From NCBI RefSeq assembly GCF_030811685.1, contig NZ_JAUSRF010000011.1, positions 124,001 through 188,000 on the forward strand: a stretch of 64,000 bases of DNA. Reading direction: 5' to 3'. The notes under the pieces were generated by a model. That model made no database searches. It saw nothing but the letters and a program-made list of their open reading frames with translations, and was not told the origin of the DNA. The position numbers and the translations under genes were made by a program. Source of the stretch: Neorhizobium huautlense (GTDB lineage: Bacteria; Pseudomonadota; Alphaproteobacteria; Rhizobiales; Rhizobiaceae). Below, one piece after another: positions 9,090 through 19,131 of the stretch (position 1 is the stretch's first letter; the number at the start of each line of letters is the position of its first letter).

Positions 9090-10294
9090 CCGACGACGCT
9101 CTAGGAGAGAAAAAAAGGATACTGATCACAGGTGGCAGCATAGCAGGTTGCTCGCTGGCGTGGTGGCTGTCTCGGAGAGATTTCGATGTTACCGTTTTGG
9201 AGAGACACGCGACTTTAGGGGATGGTGGCCAGAATATAGACGTGCGCGGCGCCGCACGCGAGGTCGTTCGAAAGATGGGCCTGGAAGAGGGAGTCAGCGC
9301 TTCCGGAACCGGAGAGGCGGGCATTCGATTTGTCGATGAACGCAACGAGACGCTCGCGGAATTCGGCGTGGAAGACACGGGCTCTGAAGGGCCGACAGCA
9401 GAGCTCGAAATCCTTCGCGGCGATCTGGCGCGACTGTTGTTCGACGCTTGTAGGGAGCGTGTCAAATTTCGATTTGGAGATAAGATCACATCCATCGATG
9501 ATGGCGAGGGGAGTGCCGCCGTGTCGTTTGAAAGCGGCGGCACGGAGACGTTCGACCTGGTGATCGTGGCGGAAGGCGCGGGCTCTTCGACGCGCGAACT
9601 CGTGTTTCCGGGCGAAAATGAACCGCGAACGCTCGATGTCACCATGGGATATTTTACAATCCCGAAGGGGCCGAGCGATACCGACTTCTACCGGATCTAC
9701 ACGGCCGGTGAAGGCCGCAGCATTTGGCTTCGACCAGATAATAAAGGCACGACACGGGCGATCCTGACAGCTCAAAAAGCTCCGTCAGGTGAAGACGAGC
9801 TCAGTGTGGGCGAACAGAAGAACTTCCTGCGCGAGCGGTTCGCGGGCGCTGGTTGGGAGACACCACGTGTGCTCGCTGGCTTCGAACAAGCAGACGACTT
9901 CTATTTCGATGTTTTGAGGCAAGTGAAAATGCCCCGGTGGTCGAAGGGAACGGTTGTTCTCGCTGGCGACGCCGCATGGTGTGCAACTCCGATCTCTGGA
10001 ATGGGAACGACACTCGCCATTGTCGGTGCCTACGTCCTCGCCGGCGAACTTGTCAACGGGGGCGACGTGAGCGAGGCGCTGGACCGCTATGAGGAAATCA
10101 TGGGGCCGTTCGTGGAGAAGGCTCAGGATGTTCCGAAGTCGGCACCCAAATTCCTGCAGCCGCAATCTCGTTTTGGCGTGGCGTTGCAACATATCGTTCT
10201 GCGGGTAGCCGATCTGGCTTTGGTCAAAAAGAGTTTGTCGAAAGTTATGGGATCGCAAGCCGATGATTTTGAGCTACCCAACTATGAGCTCTGA
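9086..10294 (+). CDS. FAD-dependent monooxygenase (PHBH fold)
   Basis: A 402-residue class A flavoprotein monooxygenase. The dinucleotide-binding motif GGSIAGCSLAWWLSRR lies at residues 16-31, LEILRGDLARLL is the family's middle motif, and VVLAGDAAWCATPISGMG is the GD motif that contacts FAD and NADPH. Such enzymes hydroxylate aromatic or polyketide-like compounds, and TetX-type relatives inactivate tetracyclines; the substrate here is not predictable. It overlaps the small protein gene upstream by four bases. The SDR gene on the opposite strand ends 26 bases after its stop, so the two units converge. Confidence 0.88.
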   Translation: MTDDALGEKKRILITGGSIAGCSLAWWLSRRDFDVTVLERHATLGDGGQNIDVRGAAREVVRKMGLEEGVSASGTGEAGIRFVDERNETLAEFGVEDTGSEGPTAELEILRGDLARLLFDACRERVKFRFGDKITSIDDGEGSAAVSFESGGTETFDLVIVAEGAGSSTRELVFPGENEPRTLDVTMGYFTIPKGPSDTDFYRIYTAGEGRSIWLRPDNKGTTRAILTAQKAPSGEDELSVGEQKNFLRERFAGAGWETPRVLAGFEQADDFYFDVLRQVKMPRWSKGTVVLAGDAAWCATPISGMGTTLAIVGAYVLAGELVNGGDVSEALDRYEEIMGPFVEKAQDVPKSAPKFLQPQSRFGVALQHIVLRVADLALVKKSLSKVMGSQADDFELPNYEL

Positions 10295-10319
10295 ACTTTG
10301 ATGCGTTTGAATGAAGCGG

Positions 10320-10997
10320 CTACCAATCAATCGCTTCGCCATCGTATGAGAAGAACCCGCCCGACTGTGGCGGGCCGAGCTTTGCTAAAACCTCCAGGAG
10401 CCGCGCCGCCGCGTGATCCGGTTCGACAGTGTGATGATCCTTTGAAAACGGTCGTGACAATTGCGTTGCGACCGTTCCCGGGTGGAGGGCCACCACGATC
10501 GCGTCTGGATGCGTCCAGCCGATTTCAAGAGCTGCGGTCTTAATGATTTGGTTTTGCGCCGCCTTGGCGGCGCGGTAGGAAATCCATCCGCCCAGGCGAT
10601 TGTCGCCGATCGAGCCAACGCGCGCCGACAGGGAGGCGAATACGCTTCGTGACTTTCGAGGCAGCAGCGGATGAAAGTGTTTCAGCAGAAGCGCCGGCCC
10701 GATGGCGTTGACGCGGAACTGCGACATCATCGCGTCCGCGCTGATGGCCTTGATCGTCTTCTCAGGTGAAGGGCTGTCGATCATCAGCGCTCCCGTCGCG
10801 TTGATGATCAGATTGAACGCGCCATATCTGTCACCCAGATCGCGGGCTGCCTGTGTGATCGACGCCTCATCACCAAGGTCGAAGCCGTCTTCGCTCCGAG
10901 AAAGTGTTGCGACGGCATCGGAACCAAGGTCGACGCGCAGACGCGCCGCCAGTGCTTGGCCAATGCCGCCAGACGATCCGATCACAAGAGCTTTCAC
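10320..10997 (-). CDS. Short-chain dehydrogenase/reductase (C-factor-like)
   Basis: A 225-residue SDR. The cofactor motif GSSGGIGQALA is at residues 8-18, NATG replaces the usual NAG motif, and the catalytic pair is in SYRAAKAAQNQ. The short form resembles CsgA/C-factor-like reductases that keep only the Rossmann core. It is the last gene of the phrB-tspO-SDR series: tspO ends nine bases before its start, so co-transcription is very likely. Close association with PhrB and TspO suggests a redox role connected with light or flavin/tetrapyrrole metabolism; this is inference from position only. Confidence 0.86.
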   Translation of the reverse strand: MKALVIGSSGGIGQALAARLRVDLGSDAVATLSRSEDGFDLGDEASITQAARDLGDRYGAFNLIINATGALMIDSPSPEKTIKAISADAMMSQFRVNAIGPALLLKHFHPLLPRKSRSVFASLSARVGSIGDNRLGGWISYRAAKAAQNQIIKTAALEIGWTHPDAIVVALHPGTVATQLSRPFSKDHHTVEPDHAAARLLEVLAKLGPPQSGGFFSYDGEAIDW

Positions 10998-11006
10998 TGT
11001 CCTCTC

Positions 11007-11480
11007 CTAATTTAAGAGGAAGATCGCGGCGTTCAGTGACGTCGCATAGACGAGCCAGAGCGCATAGGGCGCGAAACACCATCGTGCAAATCTGTCCTGG
11101 ACCTTGATCATGAAAGCGACAACGATTGCCAAGAGGCAGACGATCACGGCGAGGCCGAGTTCGATCTGGTGAAACCCGAAGAACACAGGCGTCCATGTCC
11201 AGTTTGAAAGCATCTGTGCCATCCACAGCCGGAAGGCTATCGAATTGAACCCTTCAACGGTTGTGACCCGCCAGCCTGCAATAGCGATCAAGATGTAAAC
11301 CAGTGTCCAGGCCGGCGCGAACAGCCAATTCGGGGGCGTAAACCATGGCTTCGTCAGCGACTGATACCATTCGCCCGGCCGGATTATGAGGCCGATGGTG
11401 AAGCCAACAGCCACTACCAGCACAAGAAAGAGGAACAGGGCGGTATAGCTCCCGCGCGATACACTCATTTCAAATCTCAC
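11007..11480 (-). CDS. tspO: TspO/MBR family membrane protein
   Basis: A 157-residue protein with five transmembrane helices, the fold of the bacterial tryptophan-rich sensory protein and the mitochondrial translocator protein. Diagnostic residues include WYQSLTKPWFTPPNWLFAP after the first helix and ALWLVYATSLNAAIFLLN at the C-terminus. The family binds porphyrins and, in phototrophic relatives, adjusts gene expression to oxygen and light. It is preceded by phrB (75 bp gap) and followed by an SDR (9 bp gap) on the same strand. Pairing of TspO with a photolyase gene supports a photo-oxidative stress role. Confidence 0.93.
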   Translation of the reverse strand: MRFEMSVSRGSYTALFLFLVLVVAVGFTIGLIIRPGEWYQSLTKPWFTPPNWLFAPAWTLVYILIAIAGWRVTTVEGFNSIAFRLWMAQMLSNWTWTPVFFGFHQIELGLAVIVCLLAIVVAFMIKVQDRFARWCFAPYALWLVYATSLNAAIFLLN

Positions 11481-11555
11481 TCCTATTTGATGACCCGAAC
11501 CAGATTTGTCATAGTTTCCGGCATTCGTCGTGGGTCATAACCGTGACGCTTTTCC

Positions 11556-13079
11556 CTAACTAAGGTTAGCCAAGAAGTTCTCGGCCTGCTTCTGTATCTC
11601 GTGGCGTGTTTCTTCACTCATTCTTGCCCAGGTGGCATAGGGCTTGGCGAGCCGGCGATTCGATTTCAGCTTTGTCTGATTGCGCGCCAGGAAATCCCAG
11701 TACAAGGCGTTGAAGGGACAGGCATTCTCGCCGATGCGCAGTTTCGGATCATACCGGCACGAAGTGCAGTAGTCTGACATGCGGTTGATGTAATTGCCGC
11801 TCGCGGCATACGGCTTGGTACCGAGAAAGCCACCATCGGCGAACTGGCTCATGCCAATGACGTTTGGAAGCTCGACCCATTCATAAGCGTCGGCATAGAC
11901 CTCGAGATACCATCGGTGCACCGCCTTAGGATCGATGCCGGCAAGCAGCGCAAAGTTGCCGGTGATCATTAGCCGCTGGATGTGGTGTGCGTATGCGTTG
12001 TCTATCGTTTCGGTGATGACGGTCGCCAGACAGTTCATTCCAGTTTTGCCCGACCAGTAGAACGACGGAAGCGGCCGCGTGTTTTCGAAAAAGTTGCTAT
12101 CGACGTAGTCGGGCCCAGCGAGCCAATAAATCCCCCGCATATACTCTCGCCAGCCGATGATCTGGCGAACGAAGCCTTCGACTGCATTGAGCGGTGCATT
12201 GCCGTCGAGATAGGCGCGCTCAGCGGCACGACAGACCGTGAGCGCATCGAGAAGTCCGATGTTTATGTAAAATGACAGGAGAGAATGGTTGAGGTAGGGA
12301 TCGTCCTGCAACATCGCGTCCTGCGTCGCACCGAAGTTGGGTAGAAACTCGGCTATAAATTCTTGCAAGACCCGGTCAGCGTCGGGTCGGCGGACTGCAA
12401 AGCTGAAGTGTTCGAGCGTTCCAAAATTATCTGGAAACAGGCGGGCGATAGTTTCGATCACCTCAGTGGTAGTATCGTCCGGCGTGAACCTCACGTGCGT
12501 CGGGCGAAACAGGTCCGGTTTGGCAGGTTGGCGGTTCTCAACGTCGAAATTCCATCGTCCGCCGACTGGCTCTTCTCCGTTCATCAGCAAACCAGTCATG
12601 CGGCGCACGTTGCGATAGAAATACTCCATCGTCAGCGCCTTTCGCCCCTCTGCCCACGATTCGAATTCGTCGTGAGACATCAGGAACCGTCGATCCGGTC
12701 GGATTTCAACATGGATATCGAAACAGGCAGCCCATTTCTCCATCTCCAAGCGGACGCGCCACTCACCGGCCTCCGTAACGCAGATCGCCGAGGGTGTGAG
12801 ATCGTCGACAGCTCGTTTCACCTCAGCTCTGAAGGAGCCAGTGTTGTCGTGATCGTCAATGCGTGTGTAACGAACACGATAGCCGTCAGTGCGTAGCTCA
12901 TCGGCGAAGTGACGCATGGCCGAGAAGATGAAGGCAATTTTTTTCTTATGATGCCCGACGTACGTTGCCTCGGCCATCACCTCGCACATGAGAATAGTGT
13001 CGCGTTCCTTATCGATATCCCGCATCGACGAAATATCCAGAGCTAGCTGGTCGCCAAGAATAAGAATGAGCCTCGACAT
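11556..13079 (-). CDS. phrB: Prokaryotic (6-4) photolyase with Fe-S cluster (FeS-BCP)
   Basis: A 507-residue member of the FeS-BCP/CryPro branch of photolyases, very similar along its length to Agrobacterium PhrB. It repairs UV-induced (6-4) photoproducts using blue light with FAD and a lumazine antenna. The four cysteines of the [4Fe-4S] cluster lie at 350, 438, 441 and 454, the same numbers as in PhrB. Other conserved stretches are LILGDQL at the start, VGHHKKKIAFIFSAMRHF, GWREYMRGIYW and WVELPNVIGMSQFADGG. ATG 13079 has AAGG upstream at good spacing; a GTG two codons earlier is less likely. First gene of the phrB-tspO-SDR unit. Confidence 0.95.
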   Translation of the reverse strand: MSRLILILGDQLALDISSMRDIDKERDTILMCEVMAEATYVGHHKKKIAFIFSAMRHFADELRTDGYRVRYTRIDDHDNTGSFRAEVKRAVDDLTPSAICVTEAGEWRVRLEMEKWAACFDIHVEIRPDRRFLMSHDEFESWAEGRKALTMEYFYRNVRRMTGLLMNGEEPVGGRWNFDVENRQPAKPDLFRPTHVRFTPDDTTTEVIETIARLFPDNFGTLEHFSFAVRRPDADRVLQEFIAEFLPNFGATQDAMLQDDPYLNHSLLSFYINIGLLDALTVCRAAERAYLDGNAPLNAVEGFVRQIIGWREYMRGIYWLAGPDYVDSNFFENTRPLPSFYWSGKTGMNCLATVITETIDNAYAHHIQRLMITGNFALLAGIDPKAVHRWYLEVYADAYEWVELPNVIGMSQFADGGFLGTKPYAASGNYINRMSDYCTSCRYDPKLRIGENACPFNALYWDFLARNQTKLKSNRRLAKPYATWARMSEETRHEIQKQAENFLANLS

Positions 13080-13158
13080 CGCCACCTTAAAATATGTTGT
13101 AAGCTTCAGCGCTGATCCAAGAAAATTCGCTCTGGTATCATCTGGTGCGTCCAGATTC

Positions 13159-13182
13159 GGCCTCCCCTGCGCAGGGGAGGCC
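13159..13182. terminator. Perfect 24-bp palindrome between katE and phrB
   Basis: The arms GGCCTCCCCTGC and GCAGGGGAGGCC meet with no loop bases between them. It lies 45 bp after the katE stop and 80 bp before phrB, both on the minus strand. No T-run follows on either strand. As RNA it would fold into a strong hairpin, most simply a katE terminator or a leader barrier before phrB; as DNA it could also bind a dimeric regulator. Confidence 0.6.
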
Positions 13183-13226
13183 TGCTCTTGAACCAGACCA
13201 CGCTAGGTCTCGATCGTTCGTTCCGA

Positions 13227-15323
13227 CTAAGCAAGCAGCCTGATCTTTGCCTCTCGATCCCAGAACCGCTTTGCCGCGGCTGCGAGGAAATCGTCGCCAA
13301 GACCCGCCACGCCATCGTCGGGTTCTACCCCAGCCTTCTGTAGCAGCGGCTGTGCTTCGTCTGTATGGCCGATCGCCTTCAAGTGGCCAAAGGCGTCCAT
13401 GACCCACTGAATTGCGGCCGCCTCGCGCAACAGCATCTCGGTGCCTTCCTTGGACAGAACAATCGCAACGGCGTCGAAGAGCTGTGAGGGAGACCCGGCG
13501 AGCTGACCGTCGGCCTTGACTGTCTTCCCATCCGAAAGCGTCGCCTTCCCGACTTTCGGCGCGACGACGAAGGGCGTGGCGCCCGACTTGATGATCGCGT
13601 CTTTGAGCTTTGCCAGCGCTTTTGCGTCAGTCCCATCAGCAATCAATATGCCGATCTTACGCCCTTCGATCGTCTCGACCATATTCTTCTGGATCGACAG
13701 AGCCGGCGATGGCTCAAGATCAATTGGGTCCTTTGCGGCTGGGTTGGCTTTCGGCAAATCGATACCGAGGCCATCGGCGACGCGCGTCGCCAAGTCCTTG
13801 TCGACATTCATGAGGTTGGCGATCACCCGCGGCGGCACATGGTCGAACTCGACCTTGGAAAGCTCAAACACGAACGATGACGCGATATGCGCCTGCTCCG
13901 ATTCGGTCTGAGACTTCCAGAACAGTCTTGCTTGGCTGTAGTGGTCGGCGAATAGCTCGGCGCGGACACGCAGCTTGTCACCCTGTTCGTGTTCCCCGGA
14001 CGCGCGCTCGAACGAGCGGAAGCCAGTCGCGGGACATTCGCGTGGGCCACCCTCTTCGCCGGCCATCGACAAACTATTCGGCTCGTAATTGGCGCGACCT
14101 TTGGGGACCGTCATCTGCATCATGCCGTCGCGCTGGAAATTGTGCATCGGACACTTCGGCGCATTGATCGGCAGCTGATGGAAATTCGCCGTCCCGAGGC
14201 GAGACTTCTGGGTGTCGAGATAGGAGAACAACCGTCCCTGCAACAGCGGATCGTTGGTAAAGTCGATACCCGGGACGATATTGGCGGGACAGTAGGCGAC
14301 TTGTTCGGTCTCGGCGAAGAAGTTGTCAGGGTTGCGGTCGAGAACGAGTCGGCCGACGATCTTCAGCGGCAGCACTTCCTCCGGAATGATTTTCGTAGCG
14401 TCGAGCACATCATACGGAAGCTTGCTGGCAAACTCGTCGTCGAACAGCTGAACGCCAAGCTCCCATTCCGGGAAGTTGCCGCTAGCGATGGCTTCCCATA
14501 GATCCCGACGATGATAATCATTGTCGGCCGCCTGCAACTTCAGCGCCTCATCCCAGACGGTCGACTGTACACCGAGCTTCGGCTTCCAGTGGAACTTGAC
14601 GAAGGTCGACTTGCCGTCCTTGTTGACGAAGCGGAAGGTGTGGATGCCAAAACCCTGCATCATCCTGAGCGAACGGGGAATGGCACGGTCCGACATCGCC
14701 CACATCAACATATGGGTGGTCTCCGGCAATAGCGACGCGAAATCCCAGAAGGTGCCATGGGCACTCCCCGCCTGCGGATAGGCCCGGTCAGCTTCCATCT
14801 TCACCGAGTGGATCAGATCCGGAAACTTGATAGCGTCTTGGATAAAGAACACGGGGATGTTATTGCCGACAAGGTCCCAATTGCCCTGCTGCGTGTAGAA
14901 TTTGACGGCAAAACCCCGCACGTCGCGCGGGGTGTCGACGGACCCTGCGCCACCAGCGACAGTCGAGAAGCGCACGAACACCGGCACCTTGTCGCCGGGA
15001 CGCTGGAAGAGATCCGCAGACGTCACGTCGCTCAGCGATTCCGTCAGTTCGAAATAACCATGTGCCGCCGATCCCCGCGCGTGAACGATACGTTCAGGGA
15101 TACGCTCATGATCGAAATGGAAAATCTTTTCCCGGAGCACGAAGTCCTCGAGCAGGGTCGGACCGCGGCTGCCGGATTTCAGGCTGTTCTGGTTGTCGGA
15201 AACCGGAATGCCCTGGTTTGTGGTCAGGTAGGTCTCCGCAGATTGCGGGCCTGTGGACGGTACCCGCTGGTGGGTCTCACCACCTTGTCCGCGTTCTGTT
15301 TCAAATTCCTTCGTATCAGCCAT
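13227..15323 (-). CDS. katE: Large-subunit catalase KatE (HPII type)
   Basis: A 698-residue clade 2 catalase. The distal histidine lies in [30 protein letters not shown] is the core motif, and the proximal haem tyrosine is in [12 protein letters not shown]. The C-terminal 150 residues form the extra flavodoxin/DJ-1-like domain of large catalases ([18 protein letters not shown]). ATG 15323 was chosen because AGGGACC precedes it and family members begin with a variable hydrophilic arm; an upstream frame to 15443 adds an unrelated basic stretch. It stands alone as a transcription unit, with a strong hairpin downstream. Together with the small catalase at 2-3 kb it gives the window two hydrogen-peroxide-removing enzymes of different clades. 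Confidence 0.95.
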   Translation of the reverse strand: MADTKEFETERGQGGETHQRVPSTGPQSAETYLTTNQGIPVSDNQNSLKSGSRGPTLLEDFVLREKIFHFDHERIPERIVHARGSAAHGYFELTESLSDVTSADLFQRPGDKVPVFVRFSTVAGGAGSVDTPRDVRGFAVKFYTQQGNWDLVGNNIPVFFIQDAIKFPDLIHSVKMEADRAYPQAGSAHGTFWDFASLLPETTHMLMWAMSDRAIPRSLRMMQGFGIHTFRFVNKDGKSTFVKFHWKPKLGVQSTVWDEALKLQAADNDYHRRDLWEAIASGNFPEWELGVQLFDDEFASKLPYDVLDATKIIPEEVLPLKIVGRLVLDRNPDNFFAETEQVAYCPANIVPGIDFTNDPLLQGRLFSYLDTQKSRLGTANFHQLPINAPKCPMHNFQRDGMMQMTVPKGRANYEPNSLSMAGEEGGPRECPATGFRSFERASGEHEQGDKLRVRAELFADHYSQARLFWKSQTESEQAHIASSFVFELSKVEFDHVPPRVIANLMNVDKDLATRVADGLGIDLPKANPAAKDPIDLEPSPALSIQKNMVETIEGRKIGILIADGTDAKALAKLKDAIIKSGATPFVVAPKVGKATLSDGKTVKADGQLAGSPSQLFDAVAIVLSKEGTEMLLREAAAIQWVMDAFGHLKAIGHTDEAQPLLQKAGVEPDDGVAGLGDDFLAAAAKRFWDREAKIRLLA

Positions 15324-15548
15324 CGCAGTGGTCCCTATTTCGAAAATATCTTCACAGGAGATATGCTCGCCTTTCCTTCTGGCAAGCATGACGATGGTTG
15401 CTCGACTTCGTTTGTTCAGAGATTTTGGCAGGCGGTCTGACATGGCCGCTCACCGACGCAAGGGTGCCTATTGATCGTCAATTGAGTTTGCATGTGCTCC
15501 ATGGCAAGAAGGCCGCCTTGGTTCTTGATGGAATATCCCTTGATCGAT

Positions 15549-16670
15549 ATGCGTGAAGTCTCTCTGTTTCGGCGTTGTCTCAGCCTCGTTATGCTGACCG
15601 CCCTGTGTGCGGAACTCGGTGCTTGCGCTGGACGACCCGACGCGGCAGTGCTCGACCCCGTGCCGTTGAGCGGATCGAGCGACCGTCAGCTTACTGTCTT
15701 GACTGCCACAAACCGTTCGCCTGATGCGCGCGGCTATTCTTCGAAACGCAATGCTACGCTGTCATTTGAAGAATTCACGGTTGCGATACCGCCTTCGCAC
15801 CGTCCATCCAACATCGAATGGCCGGTCGGGAAACCCGATGCTGACAAAGACATGGTCGTTGTAAAAAGACATGCTCTCGACGAGAAGCAGTTTGTCGCCA
15901 TGGCGCAAGCCCCTAATAGAGAAGAAGCAGTCGGCATTTTTGTGCACGGATATAATTATACATTTCAGGAGGCGCTATATCGGCTTGCTCAAGTCGCCGC
16001 TGACTCAAAAACGGACGGCACGCCGATATTGTTTTCCTGGCCGTCCCAGGGTGCTCTCGCAGGTTATCTTGCCGATCGTGACGCCGCGTTGGCTTCTAGG
16101 GATCGTCTCGTCTGGTTGGTGAGAACCGCAGCTGCCAAAACCGACGTCAAGCGCGTGATTTTGTTTGGTCACAGCGTCGGCGGCTTTTTGATCATGGAAA
16201 CGTTGCGTCAGTTGAAGCTCGAAGGCAAAGACGATGTGCTTGGCAAAATAGTCGTGGTCCTTGCGGCACCCGACATTGACGACGATCTTTTCAAATCCCA
16301 GCTTGAAGTCGTTGGCCGTATGCGTACTCCGATAACATTATTCGTGTCGAAGGATGACAAGGCACTCGCTGTCTCCAGCTTCCTGAGTGGGGAGAGGCCG
16401 CGCGCCGGCTCGCTTAACGTGGACAGTCCCTCTGTTCGCGACGCTGCCTTGCGATATGGCCTTCGAATTGTTGACATCTCGTCTGTTAAGGCCGCTGACG
16501 GCGTCGGTCATGATCGATATGCAAATCTCGCACAACTAGGGCCACAACTCGCGAAGCTGAATGGAGGGGCAGCTTCGGCACCAGAGGCCGGTTCGTTTGT
16601 TTTCGACGTGGCTGCTTCAGTTGTATCGAGCCCATTCAGATTGGCAGGAGCCGTAGTCGGACAGCGGTGA
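15549..16670 (+). CDS. DUF900 alpha/beta-hydrolase lipoprotein
   Basis: About 373 residues with a probable lipoprotein signal: a basic start, a hydrophobic run and LGAC as lipobox near residue 26. The body is a DUF900-type alpha/beta hydrolase: FVHGYNYTFQEALYRLAQ is the oxyanion-hole region, ILFSWPSQG follows, and the nucleophile serine is in LFGHSVGGFLIME. Further blocks VVLAAPDIDDDLF and ITLFVSKDDKAL supply the acid. The family is made of putative esterases of unknown substrate anchored at the cell envelope. Start choice is uncertain: 15549, 15528 and 15492 are all ATG codons in frame and none has a strong ribosome binding site; 15549 gives the most regular signal peptide. Confidence 0.85.
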   Translation: MREVSLFRRCLSLVMLTALCAELGACAGRPDAAVLDPVPLSGSSDRQLTVLTATNRSPDARGYSSKRNATLSFEEFTVAIPPSHRPSNIEWPVGKPDADKDMVVVKRHALDEKQFVAMAQAPNREEAVGIFVHGYNYTFQEALYRLAQVAADSKTDGTPILFSWPSQGALAGYLADRDAALASRDRLVWLVRTAAAKTDVKRVILFGHSVGGFLIMETLRQLKLEGKDDVLGKIVVVLAAPDIDDDLFKSQLEVVGRMRTPITLFVSKDDKALAVSSFLSGERPRAGSLNVDSPSVRDAALRYGLRIVDISSVKAADGVGHDRYANLAQLGPQLAKLNGGAASAPEAGSFVFDVAASVVSSPFRLAGAVVGQR

Positions 16671-16773
16671 GAGGCGTGTGTCTCGAACTGTTGCGAGATC
16701 GATACGCCCATCAGTTGTCTCAGCTCTCCTCGCGACCTGTCGAGCACGTGGGAAGACGTGGCGCGAATCTGCT

Positions 16774-19020
16774 CTATTTTCCCAGCTTGCTCTCGAGCCA
16801 CGTAATCGCCTTAAGGGTCGGACGCTGTAGCCATCTGCTGTCCTGCGCAAGAATGATCAGACCGAGCGGGACCATCCAGAAGCCAAGGATCGGCAAAAAA
16901 CCGACGAAGCCGCAAATGACCAACATGATGCCGGCAATCAGGCGGAGCCATTGCAGCTCCGGTCTTCTCATCCACCTAATAAAGCGTCCGAGGGGTCTTG
17001 GTATCTTGTCGGCATATTTCTCGACAATCGCATCGAGCTGCTGGGCATCTGTCTTGCCGGTTTCTTCACTATCATTCTTTGACGCGTCGAATGTTTCCGG
17101 GGCATGTCGATCGCCCGGCTTGTCACCATTCGGTTGGTGGTCGGATCCGCTTGCCCGCCGACCTTTGTTTACGGCGTCCGCTATCGCAATGAGGAGAGGC
17201 AGCTTCGAAAGTTCTTCAACCGTTACCGAAAGTTTCGGTTGCCAGTTCGGGTAGCTGTCGCTCGTACCGGGCACGTTGGTCGGTTGCTTTTCATCTGTCA
17301 GATCCGCCAAACGGACAGCGACCAGCATGCTCGGCGTCCCGGCCACAAAACGATGTGCCCGGATAGTCATGTCGTGGAGCATGGGTGCTGCAGGGGTTCC
17401 GGTCGGACCGCCAGCCCCTGGATTATCGATCGCCCGGAGCAGTTGCTGCCGTTCCTTCTCGCGGGCCGCCTCGTGCTGTCGCGTCAGGTCCGGCGAGACG
17501 ATGCCGTGCTCGGCCCGAAGGGCGATATCCGCACCTCGCCACCATCCAGCCAAGGTCTGATGATCATGCGTCGATATACAAGCCAGCGCGAGGGCAGGAT
17601 AATCGGCTGCAGCTCTGAAACCGTCGTCATCACGCTCATAGGAGAAAATACGATAGGAGAGAATCCTTGCTGCCGTCAGATCGTCTTGAAGTCCATCGGG
17701 AAGCAATCCGAGATCCTCGCCAATGACAAGGCAGCGGTGTCGCGCGGACGATTCTGCCAGAATCCTGATTAAGTCTTCCTGGGGATAGCTGACATAGGCG
17801 CCATCGGATGGCGTACCGTCGATCGGGACAAGGAACAGCCGACGCAGGGCGGCCGCGTGGTCGATCCGGATTGCCCCGGCGTACTGCATGGCGGTTGTTA
17901 CCATCCGCTCGAACGGTGGGTTTCCACCGGACGCGATCCGCGAAGGCTGAAATCCTGCGAGGTGCCAGTCTTGCCCATCCGGCGCGAACGGATCGGGCGG
18001 GCTGCCAATGGTTGCGTCCGTGAGGTAAATCGCACGTTCGCTCCATGTCGCCGAACCGTCGATCGCCTCTCCGACAGCAAGGTCGAGGTAAAGGCCGATC
18101 CGCAATCCTGATGCCCTGGCGTAGCTGGCGGCTTCCTGAAGCTGTCGATGGGTGACCCACTGGAGCCAGAGATGAAATCGAACGTCTTCATCCCGCTCCG
18201 TAGCAAACGAAAGAACAGCTGCTGAGCTGGGATCCCTAAATTCCTCCGGCCATGCGTGCCAACCGGCCGAGAATCCTCTTTCCACCATATGTGCCGACAA
18301 CGCTTCGAAAATGGCGTGACGTCGAAGTGGCTCGCTGCCTGCAAGGACGAAGGTTTGAAATTCGGAAAGATCGTCTACGTTACCTTGAAACCCCGAGCGG
18401 CCCCATATCGAACGCAGGGCTGCAAGCTTGGCGGCTGCGACGCCGCGATAGGCGACCAGATCGGTATCACGCAGAGCAGCAACCATCTGCTGCTGATTGT
18501 TATCTGGCGCGAAGCCCGGCACTCTCTCGACCGCGATGTAAAGCGGGTTGAGGAACAGCCGACTGGACGGCTCATAGGGACTGCAACGGCCAGCATCGGC
18601 AAGGAATGGAGCGTGGAGCGGATTTAACCCGATAAAATCGCCTCCAAGCGATGCTACCAGATCAATCATGACCCTGAGATCTTCGAAATCGCCGATCCCC
18701 CAGTTTCGCTCCGAACGCAGCTCGTACAGCTGGAGACTGACGCCCCACACCCGCTCTGTTGACAGGAATTCCGGGACAAAGCACGCAGTCGGGGTCCATA
18801 AGGGTGGCGTATCCGGTTCGGGTCTTGGTTCCACACTGCCGGAAATGTCCACATTCAAGGCACTCAGGAGTTTGGTCTTAGTCTCGTGCGAGACCTCAAC
18901 GGTCGTCCCGTCCGCCGCTGGACGCTTCGGGTCAATACCATACATGTCGGCCAGTCGATCGACACCATTCTCATCGCGACCGGTCGAGGACGGTTCATGT
19001 GTGCTGTTTGTCCGCGTCAT
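16774..19020 (-). CDS. malQ: 4-alpha-glucanotransferase (GH77) fused to a C-terminal membrane domain
   Basis: A 748-residue protein. Residues of about 80-610 are a GH77 amylomaltase that transfers alpha-1,4-glucan segments: RNWGIGDFEDL, the nucleophile region IRIDHAAALRRL, the acid/base in LVIGEDLG and the third acid in ISTHDHQTLAGWW. Usual MalQ proteins end about there. Here a hydrophilic linker of about 70 residues (Asp, Lys, Asn rich) leads to a tail of about 75 residues with two close hydrophobic segments around FVGFLPILGFWMVPLGLIIL, resembling stand-alone small membrane proteins of the PGPGW type. The fusion is in one open frame. A weak EcfG-like site, GGAAA-N17-CGTT (19074-19049), lies upstream. 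The amylase gene follows the same orientation upstream. Confidence 0.9.
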   Translation of the reverse strand: MTRTNSTHEPSSTGRDENGVDRLADMYGIDPKRPAADGTTVEVSHETKTKLLSALNVDISGSVEPRPEPDTPPLWTPTACFVPEFLSTERVWGVSLQLYELRSERNWGIGDFEDLRVMIDLVASLGGDFIGLNPLHAPFLADAGRCSPYEPSSRLFLNPLYIAVERVPGFAPDNNQQQMVAALRDTDLVAYRGVAAAKLAALRSIWGRSGFQGNVDDLSEFQTFVLAGSEPLRRHAIFEALSAHMVERGFSAGWHAWPEEFRDPSSAAVLSFATERDEDVRFHLWLQWVTHRQLQEAASYARASGLRIGLYLDLAVGEAIDGSATWSERAIYLTDATIGSPPDPFAPDGQDWHLAGFQPSRIASGGNPPFERMVTTAMQYAGAIRIDHAAALRRLFLVPIDGTPSDGAYVSYPQEDLIRILAESSARHRCLVIGEDLGLLPDGLQDDLTAARILSYRIFSYERDDDGFRAAADYPALALACISTHDHQTLAGWWRGADIALRAEHGIVSPDLTRQHEAAREKERQQLLRAIDNPGAGGPTGTPAAPMLHDMTIRAHRFVAGTPSMLVAVRLADLTDEKQPTNVPGTSDSYPNWQPKLSVTVEELSKLPLLIAIADAVNKGRRASGSDHQPNGDKPGDRHAPETFDASKNDSEETGKTDAQQLDAIVEKYADKIPRPLGRFIRWMRRPELQWLRLIAGIMLVICGFVGFLPILGFWMVPLGLIILAQDSRWLQRPTLKAITWLESKLGK

Positions 19021-19131
19021 GGCGATTGTCCAATGAGTTCGGCACCCTAACGGTCGTGCGGGACTTTCGTTTCCGGGCAGCGGTTTCGGCGGACTATGCC
19101 CGCACGCTGCCCGTCAAGTGGCATCGGCGTT

